Origin: an uncultured Bermanella sp.
Lineage (GTDB): Bacteria > Pseudomonadota > Gammaproteobacteria > Pseudomonadales > Oceanobacteraceae
NCBI GenBank assembly: GCA_913058575.1
Contig: CAJXRF010000043.1
Span: 1-50,141 of the forward strand
DNA: 50,141 nt
Direction of reading: 5' to 3'
Shown in pieces: positions 17,563 through 26,581 of the stretch. The number at the start of each line of letters is the position of its first letter. Position 1 is the first letter of the stretch. A program made the translations under genes and the position numbers. The notes under the pieces are model-generated. The model did no database searches and had not been told where the DNA came from. It saw only the letters and a program-made list of their open reading frames with translations.

Positions 17563-17788
17563 AAAAGCGGTCCTGTACCTACCAGGAAGTTGAACACACC
17601 CATCTGGTGATTCAGTAACCCGTTATTTAATTTTTAAGTTGGCTGGAGTATAACCTGTTGGAGGAGAGGTAATAAGGGCTTTTCGTGCTTAATTAGTATC
17701 TATGTTGGACAAGATTGTTTAAGCGCAGTCTTACCCAAGTAGTATCGGAATAAATGTTTGGGAAAATACTTAGTTAATGAATACTTAC

Positions 17789-19543
17789 TTATAGTTTATC
17801 CCATATAGATGCGAACTCATCGCCAGTATCATCGCTATTGGTACTGGTGTTGAGTACCTGTGTCAGTGTTTGGAAAGTGTATTGCACAAAGCTGCGGGAG
17901 ATATTTACCCGTTTTAAAAGCTGAATACGTTGATTGACCTTGTCATTTTGCCATTGAACTTTACTGCCAATTTTAAAGGGTAGAGTTGGCAATATGAGCG
18001 TTTCCTGCTGGTCTGCGGCAGGCAAAGCTGGTATGCAAATGCCGCGTAAGTATTCGCCATTTTCACCGGTTTTATTCAGTATACGCACCGCCACAGCTTC
18101 TACCTTGGGTGACAGTAACTCAATACCCAGTTGGGTCGCTTGATTTCTTTGTGTGCGAATCCAGCGAATACATCCTAAAGACCAGTGATTCATACGCTCT
18201 TCTTTTATCACAACAAGCTCACCGGTTTGTACGCTACTGGGTGGGTTCTCCATGGTAATACCGTAGCCAAATGGACTGGTGTTAATGATTTGGGCGTTGG
18301 AGTACTTGCCTTGCGGCCCATCGTCTATACCTTCTTGGCCGTGTTTACTGATGAAATCGATGCTATCAAAAGCAATGTTGTCAGTGTCTTGGCTGAAGTG
18401 GTTGCCAGCGTCAAAACTTTTATCCCAAATATCATTACTTTTAGGTTCTTTTTTTTCTTTAACCTCTGTATTCCACTGCTTTAATAAATACGGGAAACTT
18501 TGCTCATTAGCGGCAAAAAAATGGCTGGCTAATAAACCTATGCCTATTTGAATTTCGCCACTGTTTTGCGTTCGACGAAAGCTACGTTCTGCTGCGGCGC
18601 CCCACGAATTCACAAGATGACTTAAAATTGGGTCGGTTATGTTTTTAGGGATGGTTAAGGGGGATGTTTCTTTATTGATATGTTTTTGTAATGCCAGCAC
18701 AAGCACATTTAAGGAAAGTGAGCAGCTAGCATTAGCAATACTTGGATTGACTAATGAGCGGTAAGCTGGGATGGAATCTTTATGTTGATTAAAAAGAAAG
18801 AGTGCCTGAGCATCACTGCCATGGCTGAGTTTGACAAGGCTAGACCATAGCTCTGTGGCTGCATATAAGTTGGCTAAATCAACTTGGCGTAGTTGGTTTG
18901 GTTTACTGCAACCCATGAGCAGCATGCGTAAATACGCTTCGGAAATATTTGAACTGGCCACATATTTTGCGCGACTGTCTTTTACCGGATATTGTTGAAT
19001 ATTTTTTTCATCAGCCATCAAATAAAGTTGGTGCAGTTCAAGCCAAGCATTTTTTGGGGCGCTGCTGTAAAGCTGCATAGATCTTAAAATGGTTTGGCTT
19101 AAATCAGTAAGAGCGCGATGAATGGCGAAGGTGAGTAGTTTTTTTTCGCTTTTTCTGGAAGGTTCTTGCAGTTCATCTAATACTATTCGTTTGTAGCCTG
19201 TTGCCAACTGATTTTGCAGTGTCTGGGTGAGTGTCACGATCTTTAGATCGTTATCATTAAGCATAACCGATTGTTGTAGAAATCGCTTACTCAATAATTC
19301 ACAAATGCCATATACCTGAGTACGGATGATTTCTAACATTTTATAGCGATAACTACTTTTAATTTCCGTGACATTTAATTCGCGGGTGGCAAGAAAAAGC
19401 ATTTTGGCCGCTGCGCCCACATTGGCCATGGGCAGATTTTTAGCCCAGCTTTCAAAGCCATCTAAAGTATTGTCACAAAAGGACAGTTTTTGTTGTTGAA
19501 TATCAGGAACTGAAATTTGAAATGGTGCGTCATGCCCTTCCAT
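17789..19543 (-). CDS. Conserved FimX-neighbour protein with PilZ-like C-terminal domain
   Basis: A 584-residue cytoplasmic protein. The N-terminal two thirds are alpha-helical and I cannot assign them. The C-terminal part (about 410-500) contains NTSPFGYGITM, QTGELVVIKE and WSLGCIRWIRTQRNQATQLGIELLSP, the strand pattern of a PilZ-like beta barrel. The canonical RxxxR motif of c-di-GMP binding PilZ domains is not obvious, so binding is uncertain. Position next to fimX and epmB matches the pseudomonad layout and suggests work with FimX in surface motility. The longest ORF begins at a TTG; I use the ATG ten codons later, which has GAGAG ahead of it. Confidence 0.6.
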   Translation of the reverse strand: MEGHDAPFQISVPDIQQQKLSFCDNTLDGFESWAKNLPMANVGAAAKMLFLATRELNVTEIKSSYRYKMLEIIRTQVYGICELLSKRFLQQSVMLNDNDLKIVTLTQTLQNQLATGYKRIVLDELQEPSRKSEKKLLTFAIHRALTDLSQTILRSMQLYSSAPKNAWLELHQLYLMADEKNIQQYPVKDSRAKYVASSNISEAYLRMLLMGCSKPNQLRQVDLANLYAATELWSSLVKLSHGSDAQALFLFNQHKDSIPAYRSLVNPSIANASCSLSLNVLVLALQKHINKETSPLTIPKNITDPILSHLVNSWGAAAERSFRRTQNSGEIQIGIGLLASHFFAANEQSFPYLLKQWNTEVKEKKEPKSNDIWDKSFDAGNHFSQDTDNIAFDSIDFISKHGQEGIDDGPQGKYSNAQIINTSPFGYGITMENPPSSVQTGELVVIKEERMNHWSLGCIRWIRTQRNQATQLGIELLSPKVEAVAVRILNKTGENGEYLRGICIPALPAADQQETLILPTLPFKIGSKVQWQNDKVNQRIQLLKRVNISRSFVQYTFQTLTQVLNTSTNSDDTGDEFASIWDKL

Positions 19544-19720
19544 GATAATTCTCTCATTAGTCGCAGCCAGCAAGGCAATACCCTCGATACTTTATTATTA
19601 TAGTAGTGAGCGTTTACTGTGCGTTGATTGGCACTCATCCGTAAGTGGCTCATTTGTTAAATTCTAATCAGTAAAGGCACTATTCGCCAATAAAACGAGT
19701 CGAAATAGCGATTAACGGGG

Positions 19721-20770
19721 TCATATTGGCGATAACGGAGTAGATATGGGGGTTTTCGACGGACGTCCATCCACTTCTCGTACTAATTTGGGAACGAGGA
19801 AGCCAGGTAATTTATTTTGAAGTGCTAGCATTAAATTTTGCCCATCCGCTTCTTTAACATCAAAATGATGCGCACCCATGACCGGATCAAGTAAGTGCAA
19901 ATAGTAAGGTAATACGCGGCAGGTGAATAATCTCTCACTAAGATTAACAAGGGAATTCAGGTTGTCGTTAATGCCTTTTAATAACACACTTTGGTTTAAA
20001 AGATGAATCCCTGCGTGATGCATTGTTTGCAATGCAGCTGCTACCTCCTCATCAATTTCATTCGCGTGATTACAATGCACTACCATGACCACATTTAAAG
20101 AGCTGTCGTGTAATCGTTGCACCAGTTCATTCGTCACCCTTGCCGGAATCACAATAGGTAAGCGGCTATGAATACGTAATCGAGTTACATGAGGGATGGC
20201 TTCAATGGCTGATATCAAAGCAAACAGTCGTTTGTCGTTATTCGTCAGCGGATCACCACCGCTTAAAATAACTTCGTTTATTTCTGGTCGTGCTTTGATG
20301 TAATCCAGCGCGCTCAGCCATTGCTTTAGGCTTAAATTATTTTCATCGTAGGGAAAGTGACGTCTAAAACAATACCGGCAATGAATGGCACAGCTGCCGT
20401 TAGTAATGAGCAACACTCGACCGTGATACTTATGAACAATGCCCGGGGTTTTATTACTGCTCGCTTCGCCTAATGGATCAAGCACAAAGCCTGTGGGGGT
20501 GGGTTCATTTTCTTCTTTTAAAGGCAATACTTGGCGTAACAGAGGGTCATGGATATCGGCTGGTGTAATGCGATTCAAATAAGCTTTGGGTACACGAATA
20601 GGAAAGTCTAGGGCCCCTTGATTGGCAGCTGGTAAATAATGAGGATCAAGATTGAGCTTGGATATGAGCTCACGGCCCGTGGTCACGACATCGGCAAGCT
20701 GTTGCTGCCAAGAGGCTTGTGTAGAAGTGTCCACAGTCTCAATGGGGGCTGGATGAAAAATGTGCGTCAT
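19721..20770 (-). CDS. epmB: EF-P beta-lysylation protein EpmB (lysine 2,3-aminomutase type)
   Basis: A 349-residue radical SAM enzyme that converts (S)-alpha-lysine to (R)-beta-lysine for elongation factor P modification. The radical SAM cluster motif is Cys127-x3-Cys131-x2-Cys134 in NGSCAIHCRYCFRRHFPY. SGGDPL and RIHSRLPIVIPARV bind SAM and PLP-substrate in this family. The length (E. coli EpmB 342) and lack of the C-terminal extension of catabolic lysine aminomutases support EpmB. It is divergent from efp, with epmA just downstream of efp, so all three parts of the pathway sit together. Confidence 0.95.
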   Translation of the reverse strand: MTHIFHPAPIETVDTSTQASWQQQLADVVTTGRELISKLNLDPHYLPAANQGALDFPIRVPKAYLNRITPADIHDPLLRQVLPLKEENEPTPTGFVLDPLGEASSNKTPGIVHKYHGRVLLITNGSCAIHCRYCFRRHFPYDENNLSLKQWLSALDYIKARPEINEVILSGGDPLTNNDKRLFALISAIEAIPHVTRLRIHSRLPIVIPARVTNELVQRLHDSSLNVVMVVHCNHANEIDEEVAAALQTMHHAGIHLLNQSVLLKGINDNLNSLVNLSERLFTCRVLPYYLHLLDPVMGAHHFDVKEADGQNLMLALQNKLPGFLVPKLVREVDGRPSKTPISTPLSPI

Positions 20771-20942
20771 GGTTAGGTCGTTTGATATTTAGATTGCATC
20801 ATAATGTTTAGTTGAGCGTGATCAAGAGTTTTGGGGTAAATCTGAGCTTTCCTCTTCTCAAGCGCTTCATATGTGCCTGTTTAGGGAATTTAATGTATCA
20901 TATTGGCCTATTTTTTTAGTAATCCTGAGTCGGTGATCATTA

Positions 20943-21515
20943 ATGGCGAACTTCTCAACCAACGAATTTAAATCTGGTCTTAAAGTGATGTTAGAAGGGG
21001 ACCCGTGTTCCATTCTTGAAAACGAACTGGTTAAACCAGGTAAGGGCCAAGCTTTTAGTCGTGTAAAACTGCGCAACCTTAAAACGGGCCGTGTTTGGGA
21101 GCGTACCTTTAAGTCGGGTGAAAAACTGGAAGGTGCGGATGTCATGGAATATGACATGGAATACTTATACACCGACGGTGAGTTCTTTCACTTCATGGCC
21201 ACAGATGGTTCGTTTGAGCAATTTGGTGCGCCAGTTGATGCAGTAGGCGAGACGAAAAACTGGTTAAAAGAGCAAGAGAAATATGAAGTGACCTTGTTTA
21301 ATGGTGAACCTATTGCGGTTGCCGCCCCTAACTTTGTCGATCTTGAAGTGGTTGAAACCGATCCTGGTTTAAAAGGCGACACTGCCCAAGGTGGCTCTAA
21401 ACCAGCTTATCTAACAACAGGCGCCATGGTTCGTGTGCCTTTGTTTATCAATATTGGTGAAGTATTACGTATTGATACCCGTACTGGTGAATATGTATCA
21501 CGCGCCAAAGGCTAA
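20943..21515 (+). CDS. efp: Elongation factor P
   Basis: A 190-residue translation factor that enters the E site and rescues ribosomes stalled at polyproline. The first domain carries VKPGKGQAF, with Lys34 at the expected tip position for beta-lysylation by EpmA/EpmB. The two OB domains follow, ending in the conserved [22 protein letters not shown]. The ATG is placed by similarity to the family start [10 protein letters not shown]; a terminator-like hairpin follows the stop. Confidence 0.97.
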   Translation: MANFSTNEFKSGLKVMLEGDPCSILENELVKPGKGQAFSRVKLRNLKTGRVWERTFKSGEKLEGADVMEYDMEYLYTDGEFFHFMATDGSFEQFGAPVDAVGETKNWLKEQEKYEVTLFNGEPIAVAAPNFVDLEVVETDPGLKGDTAQGGSKPAYLTTGAMVRVPLFINIGEVLRIDTRTGEYVSRAKG

Positions 21516-21562
21516 TTGATTGCCCTAGCTTACGGGTGTTGTTGAAAGCACGCGGTTAAGTT

Positions 21563-21610
21563 AAAGCCCAAAAAGAGCTTGTTATAAAACAAGATATTTT
21601 TGGGCTTTTT
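21563..21610 (+). terminator. Terminator downstream of efp
   Basis: An outer stem AAAGCCCAAAAA / TTTTTGGGCTTT encloses an inner stem CTTGTT / AACAAG, and T residues continue the 3' arm. It begins 48 bases after the efp stop. It directly abuts the 51-bp repeat array. Confidence 0.75.
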
Positions 21611-21748
21611 ATGTTCAGGATGAACGGTATAACGCGATGCCAAGGAAGGCAAAGAGCGTATATGTTCAGGGTGAACGGTCTAAAGCAGTGCCAAGGAAGG
21701 CAAAGAGCGTATGTGTTCAGGGTGAACGGTCTAAAGCAGTGCAGTTAA
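21611..21748 (+). repeat. 51-bp tandem repeat array (2.6 copies) that is open as a 45-residue ORF
   Basis: Copies begin at 21612, 21663 and 21714, period exactly 51 bases; the third stops after about 30 bases. Each copy contains the short palindrome GTTCAggGTGAAC (or its variant). Because 51 is 17 codons, the array also reads from ATG 21611 to TAA 21748 as repeats of MFRVNGLKQCQGRQRAY. The second and third copies are closer to each other than to the first. No ribosome binding site is visible, since the preceding bases are the T-tract of the efp terminator, so translation is doubtful. Confidence 0.85.
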
Positions 21749-21812
21749 TCGAACATTAAAAATGCGCCATTAGTCTCTTGCATGGCCTTTTATCCAATAC
21801 TCGGAATTTAAT

Positions 21813-22754
21813 ATGTCTTGGCAACCTTCAGCTTCAATCGAGGCCTTAAAAGAACGGGGAATGTTTTACCGTTATATTCGCGACTTTTTTTATGGGCGTG
21901 ATGTGCTTGAGGTGGAAACCCCATTGCTATCCCATGCTGCTGTGAGTGATGCTAATTTATTGCCTGTGGTTGTTCAATGCATGGGTAAAGCGAGTTATTT
22001 ACATACCTCTCCTGAGTACCCCATGAAGCGTTTATTGGCATCTGGAAGCGGTGATATTTTTCAAATTAGCAAAGTCTTTCGGGATGAGGAGCTGGGTTCA
22101 CGACATAACCCAGAGTTTTCTATGCTGGAGTATTATCGCCTTCATTTTAATGTGGCCACTTTAAAAGACGAGGTCGCTCAGTTGGTGGGAGATTATTTAA
22201 ATATTCAAACTCGTCAAGATTACAGTTACCGACAAGCCTTAATTAAATATGCCCATGTTGATCCATTTGCAGCAAGTGATGAGCAGCTGAGTGAAATGGT
22301 TGTGCCGTTTATGGGGTCGCTTACGTTAAATCGTGATGAGTGCTTGGATATCATTATGAGTCATGTGGTGGAGCCTTTACTGCCTAAAAATTGCCTAGTG
22401 TTTGTGAGTCAATATCCAGCCAGTCAGGCGGCTTTAGCGCAAACCTATGAAAATCATGAAGGGCATATAATCGCCGAACGTTTCGAGCTGTACGTGAATG
22501 GTTTAGAGCTAGCCAATGGCTATCATGAATTAACGGATATTGTTGAACAAAAAAAGCGCTTCGCAATTGAGAAAGTAAAACGAGAAAATCAGTTAGGTGT
22601 TCAGCGAGAGACAGATCAGCATTTTCTTGATGCCTTGCAACACGGTTTGCCCAATTGTGCAGGAGTGGCTTTGGGGTTGGATCGTATTTTAATGCTAAAG
22701 CTTGGCGCTAAAAACATCAGTGAAGTGATTAGTTTTAACTTTGATCGTGCTTAA
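21813..22754 (+). CDS. epmA: EF-P lysine ligase EpmA (GenX/PoxA)
   Basis: A 313-residue paralogue of the class II lysyl-tRNA synthetase catalytic domain without the tRNA-binding OB domain. It activates beta-lysine and attaches it to EF-P Lys34. Class II motif 2 is visible as FRDEELGSRHNPEFSMLEYYR-like sequence (about residues 90-110) and motif 3 as GVALGLDRILML (about 288-299). The length matches E. coli EpmA (325). It follows efp on the same strand, but a terminator and a repeat array separate them, so it likely has its own promoter. Confidence 0.95.
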   Translation: MSWQPSASIEALKERGMFYRYIRDFFYGRDVLEVETPLLSHAAVSDANLLPVVVQCMGKASYLHTSPEYPMKRLLASGSGDIFQISKVFRDEELGSRHNPEFSMLEYYRLHFNVATLKDEVAQLVGDYLNIQTRQDYSYRQALIKYAHVDPFAASDEQLSEMVVPFMGSLTLNRDECLDIIMSHVVEPLLPKNCLVFVSQYPASQAALAQTYENHEGHIIAERFELYVNGLELANGYHELTDIVEQKKRFAIEKVKRENQLGVQRETDQHFLDALQHGLPNCAGVALGLDRILMLKLGAKNISEVISFNFDRA

Positions 22755-22773
22755 TGAATGGTGCGAACTATAT

Positions 22774-22798
22774 AGCCTAACAAAGAGTCAGTTAGGCT
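22774..22798. terminator. Hairpin between convergent epmA and motB
   Basis: A perfect 8-bp stem AGCCTAAC / GTTAGGCT with a 9-base loop lies 20 bases after epmA and just before the 3' end of motB. There is no long T-run, so it may act as a weak terminator or a 3' end stabiliser. Confidence 0.5.
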
Positions 22799-22807
22799 GA
22801 ATCGCGT

Positions 22808-23815
22808 TTACCAGAATGCTTCATCCTCTACGTCGGGCGGCGCGTCGTATTCATTGGTTTCGTTGTCTCTTTGATTTTTTAAATCTTCTAATAATGAACC
22901 CGAGCGCTGAATGGCGTTATCGCGATCCGTGTCTGGTGAACCTAAATCCCCTTCATCTATAAAGCCGCCAGCCCTTGATGCAATGGCTTTGTCGGTGCGC
23001 TTATTTAATACCACAATGGCAATACGACGGTTAATGGCACTTTGGGGTTCGGTGATATTAAAGTGTGCTTTATCTCCCATGCCCACTACCTGAGCTATTT
23101 TAGCTTCTTCTAAACCTGCATCTCCTAGTGCACGACGAGCGGCATTGGCACGACTGGCGGATAACTCCCAGTTGCCCGCGTCCCATACATTGGAAGTACC
23201 GCTGCTATCGGTATGGCCTGTAATGGAAATGCGATTGGGTACTGCTCCAAAAATTGGGGCCAATTCGTAAAGAATGTCTTCGGCGTAATATTTTAAGCGA
23301 GCCGATCCTGGATCAAACATGGGGCGATTGGTTTTATCGACGATTTGAATTCGCACACCTTCACTGGTGATATCGATTTTAATTTGGTCTTTGTAGGGGC
23401 TAAGGGTTGAGCTGTCACTGACCTTTTGTTGAAACTCGGCTTCCATGGTTTCAAGGCGTGCCATCTCAATGGCTTCAGCGGCACTCTCAATTTCTTCTGC
23501 TTGCAGCACTTTAGTGGGGTCCACGGTTTGGCTTTCTGAGACATTATCTTGCACCGATGGACTGCCGCCTAAATCGATTACCCATTTACTGGGGACTTTT
23601 TTGCCATCTTCAAAAGCTGACGGGTCATTAAAGTAACCGGCGACTTTGGCAATCTCTTCTTCGTTGGAGCTATTAATAAGCCACAGAATTAAAAATAGCG
23701 CCATCATAGCCATGGCAAAGTCGGCCATGGCCACTTTCCAAGCGCCACCATGATGGGCTTCGGCGCCTTTTTTAACGCGGCGAATCACCACATTATGTTG
23801 TTCAAACTTATCCAT
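22808..23815 (-). CDS. motB: Flagellar motor stator protein MotB
   Basis: A 335-residue stator subunit with one membrane helix (about 27-48) that carries the proton-binding Asp32 in MADFAMAMMALFLILWL, and a periplasmic OmpA-type peptidoglycan-binding domain (about 165-275; SITGHTDSSG, NWELSASRANAARRAL). The N-terminal HHGGAWKVAMADF pattern is of the MotB (H+) rather than PomB type. A Gly/Asp-rich tail follows. It lies 56 bases downstream of motA and forms an operon with it. Confidence 0.93.
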   Translation of the reverse strand: MDKFEQHNVVIRRVKKGAEAHHGGAWKVAMADFAMAMMALFLILWLINSSNEEEIAKVAGYFNDPSAFEDGKKVPSKWVIDLGGSPSVQDNVSESQTVDPTKVLQAEEIESAAEAIEMARLETMEAEFQQKVSDSSTLSPYKDQIKIDITSEGVRIQIVDKTNRPMFDPGSARLKYYAEDILYELAPIFGAVPNRISITGHTDSSGTSNVWDAGNWELSASRANAARRALGDAGLEEAKIAQVVGMGDKAHFNITEPQSAINRRIAIVVLNKRTDKAIASRAGGFIDEGDLGSPDTDRDNAIQRSGSLLEDLKNQRDNETNEYDAPPDVEDEAFW

Positions 23816-23871
23816 TAGTTTGAGGCTACCTGCTGTATTTTAATGTGAAACATTAAAATATTGGGTGTTGA

Positions 23872-24723
23872 TTAACGTGAGCGCACTACATTTTCTAACT
23901 CTGCGAAACTTGGACGATCATGAGCAAATAGCACTTTACGGCCAAACTCTACTGCCAGCTGCGGAGGTAAGCCATTCACCGACGCCACTATGGTGGCCTT
24001 GGCCGACTCGTATAATTTGATTTCCTCATTGGCGATGTGCTCCATTCTTGAAGCGATAGGGGCAAAAAAACCATAACCAAATAACACCCCTGAAAAGGTA
24101 CCCACTAATGCAGCTGCTATATGGCGGCCTAACTCTTCCATGGGGCCGTCTATGGCGCCCATGGTAATAACGATGCCCAATACGGCGGCTACGATTCCGA
24201 AGCCTGGCATGGCATCGGCAACGGTTTGCATGGCATGGCCGGGCATTTTTAACTCATGCAACCGGCTGTCTATTTCCATATCCATTAAGGAATCCAGCTC
24301 ATGGGCTTGCATATTACCAGCAGCAATTAAACGAAAGCAGTCTGCTACAAAATCGGCGAGGGCGGCGTTGGCTTGAATGGCGGGGTATTTAGAGAATATG
24401 CCACTGGATTGAGGGTTTTCCACATCCCCCTCGATAGACATCATGCCTTCTTTGCGGCTTTTATTAAGAATGTCATAAATGAGGCGCAGGCTATCCATAT
24501 GCATGGCTTTGTTAGCCTTAGCGCCCATAATGACCTGAGGCATGAGCTTAAATATGGCTTTATGCACAGGCCAAGGGTTACCGGCAATGTGGGCGCCGGC
24601 ACCTGAGCCTAAAATAATAATAAATTCATAGGGCTGCCACAGCGCAATCAATACCCCATGGCTACCTAAGTAGCCAAAGATAATGCTTCCGATGACGATG
24701 GCATAACCTAATAAAAACAGCAT
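23872..24723 (-). CDS. motA: Flagellar motor stator protein MotA
   Basis: A 283-residue inner-membrane protein with four membrane helices (about 1-22, 30-50, 170-190, 200-225) and the large cytoplasmic loop that contacts the rotor protein FliG. The loop contains RKEGMMSIEGDVE with the expected charged Arg and Glu. Pro in DAMPGFGIVAAVLG marks the conserved proline of helix 3. Starts MLFLLGYAIVIGS, very like E. coli MotA. First gene of the motA-motB pair. No other flagellar genes are present in the window. Confidence 0.93.
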   Translation of the reverse strand: MLFLLGYAIVIGSIIFGYLGSHGVLIALWQPYEFIIILGSGAGAHIAGNPWPVHKAIFKLMPQVIMGAKANKAMHMDSLRLIYDILNKSRKEGMMSIEGDVENPQSSGIFSKYPAIQANAALADFVADCFRLIAAGNMQAHELDSLMDMEIDSRLHELKMPGHAMQTVADAMPGFGIVAAVLGIVITMGAIDGPMEELGRHIAAALVGTFSGVLFGYGFFAPIASRMEHIANEEIKLYESAKATIVASVNGLPPQLAVEFGRKVLFAHDRPSFAELENVVRSR

Positions 24724-24867
24724 TCCATTGTTTCCTTGGTGGCTTATACACAGCCAAAAAATCCATTTACCAGGTTACAGAGCTACATGTATTTAAATTG
24801 TAGACCTAGTTATTCAAAGTCGGACTATAGTTAAGTAAAGGCCACAACATGAAATTCCTCAAATCCA

Positions 24868-26496
24868 ATGGAAGTAAAATCAGCAAAGGGTGCAAAGGCT
24901 TGGTTAGAAATAACCAAAAAGGCCCCTATCCCTATATTAAAGGCCTCCGCTAAGCTGCTAACCCAGCAAATTAAAGGGGGCGCATCTTTGGCTAAAATGG
25001 CTGTGACCATAGAGCGAGATCCTGCTTTATGCCTACACCTGTTTTTGGCAGCCAATAGAAAAAGTCGTGCCCATAATAAGGATAGCGATGTAGAAATTCT
25101 AAGCCTAAACCACGTTATTACTATTTTAGGCATGCAAGGGGTAGTGGATTGCGTTAAACAAGCGCCCCAAATGAAGCTGCATAAAAGTGATGCTTACCAA
25201 AAAGCCTATTTGCAGGCACAGGCTAATAGTCATTTTGGTGGGCAGCTTATGGATCACTGGGTGAAAGTGAACCACAACGGCTCTGCCGAAAAACTCAAGT
25301 GGGCTACTATATTAGCCGGTGCCCCTAGGTGGATCTTATGGCGAGAAGCCTACCTTCAAATGCGCAAATATGAATGGCTGGTAGAGCATGACTTTCAAGC
25401 TGCGCAGCAAGCGGAAAAAAAAGTATTCGGCTGTAAGCTAGATGACATAATTTGTGTATTAGGCAGAAAATTAATGCTACCCAACTTAGCTCAGTCGGTA
25501 CTTGAGCGTAACCAGTTACCAAGGCTGCCTCAATGGGGCAAGCTAGCCAGCACAAGGTATTTAGATTTCCTTGATAACGACTCAAAACTTAAGCGTTTAA
25601 AATCTAGTCCTAATACGCTGATGGCGGTGATTTTACATCTCGCGCAGCAATTGCCTCTGGGTTGGATGTCAGCTAAGAGTTTGCGGGCACAAAAGGTGTT
25701 GTCTCACTTAACCGGGCAGCAGCTAGATTCAGTGATACAGCAAAACCATCAGCTGGCAGTAGAGGCGAGCCGTCAGGGTGTGGCCGGCCATACCTTATTA
25801 CCGGCGGTATCATTATTGTGGCCTAACAAGGTGATTAATCAGCGCCCTTGGTTACGCCTTCCTATGTTGTGTTTGTTGCCAGAAAAGGAAACTGAAAAGG
25901 CTAAAAAGAAATCAGTGCTGCAGAGCACGCGAGTAGATTTAATGGATATTCCTCCCCCAAGGGAGCCTGATAGGCGCTTATTGATGGATTTAATTAATCA
26001 GTTTAAAAGTCAGTTGGGCAGCTTTGATACGGTTCATGATATTCTGCTCACCTGCAATAAGGCCATATTTGATGGCTTAGGCATGCGCCGCGCCTGTATT
26101 TGCGTGCTAAGTCAGGGTGGGAAAGTACTCATACCGCATTATTGCGTAGGCATTCCCAGTGATAGCCAGGTGAGGGGGTTAAAAATTGCCATAGCTGAGA
26201 ATCGATTATTCACCAAGTTGTTGAGCAAAATAGCCAGCTATAAGGTCGATGTAGATAATTATTCGCAAGTATTAAATATGCTTAGCGCAGAAGTAGCCGA
26301 GGTGATGCTGAATAAAAACTTCATGGTTATGTCTATCTTTGCCAATGATAAGCCGATTGGTGTGGTGTATGCCGATGCTGATAGCAAAGAAGAACATATC
26401 AGTGAAACCGAATATATGGCCTTTAAAACCATTTGCCAAAGTACTAGTTTTGCTTTGGGCAGCTACGCTCATAAACAAAAAAAGAAAGCGGGTTAA
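24868..26496 (+). CDS. HDOD domain protein with C-terminal GAF-like domain
   Basis: A 542-residue cytoplasmic signalling protein. The first ~220 residues match the HDOD fold (IPILKASAKLLTQQIKGGASLAKMAVTIERDPALCLHLFLAANR; SLNHVITILGMQGV), a degenerate HD phosphohydrolase relative without metal ligands. The middle is unassigned. Residues ~375-535 look like a GAF domain (FDTVHDILLTCNKAIFDGLGMRRACICVL ... FANDKPIGVVYADADS). An in-frame TGA at 24850 sets the 5' limit, so ATG 24868 is the furthest possible ATG start, yet it has no clear ribosome binding site. A better one (aaagg) serves an out-of-frame ATG at 24849 that opens a 34-codon ORF overlapping the start. Substrate or ligand unknown. Confidence 0.75.
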   Translation: MEVKSAKGAKAWLEITKKAPIPILKASAKLLTQQIKGGASLAKMAVTIERDPALCLHLFLAANRKSRAHNKDSDVEILSLNHVITILGMQGVVDCVKQAPQMKLHKSDAYQKAYLQAQANSHFGGQLMDHWVKVNHNGSAEKLKWATILAGAPRWILWREAYLQMRKYEWLVEHDFQAAQQAEKKVFGCKLDDIICVLGRKLMLPNLAQSVLERNQLPRLPQWGKLASTRYLDFLDNDSKLKRLKSSPNTLMAVILHLAQQLPLGWMSAKSLRAQKVLSHLTGQQLDSVIQQNHQLAVEASRQGVAGHTLLPAVSLLWPNKVINQRPWLRLPMLCLLPEKETEKAKKKSVLQSTRVDLMDIPPPREPDRRLLMDLINQFKSQLGSFDTVHDILLTCNKAIFDGLGMRRACICVLSQGGKVLIPHYCVGIPSDSQVRGLKIAIAENRLFTKLLSKIASYKVDVDNYSQVLNMLSAEVAEVMLNKNFMVMSIFANDKPIGVVYADADSKEEHISETEYMAFKTICQSTSFALGSYAHKQKKKAG

Positions 26497-26581
26497 ACTC
26501 CCTTTTTACCTTCCATAAAATACTGACACACGCCACACGCTTGATTACAATGCCTCAGCTAATTCAAGGGGTATGTGTGTT

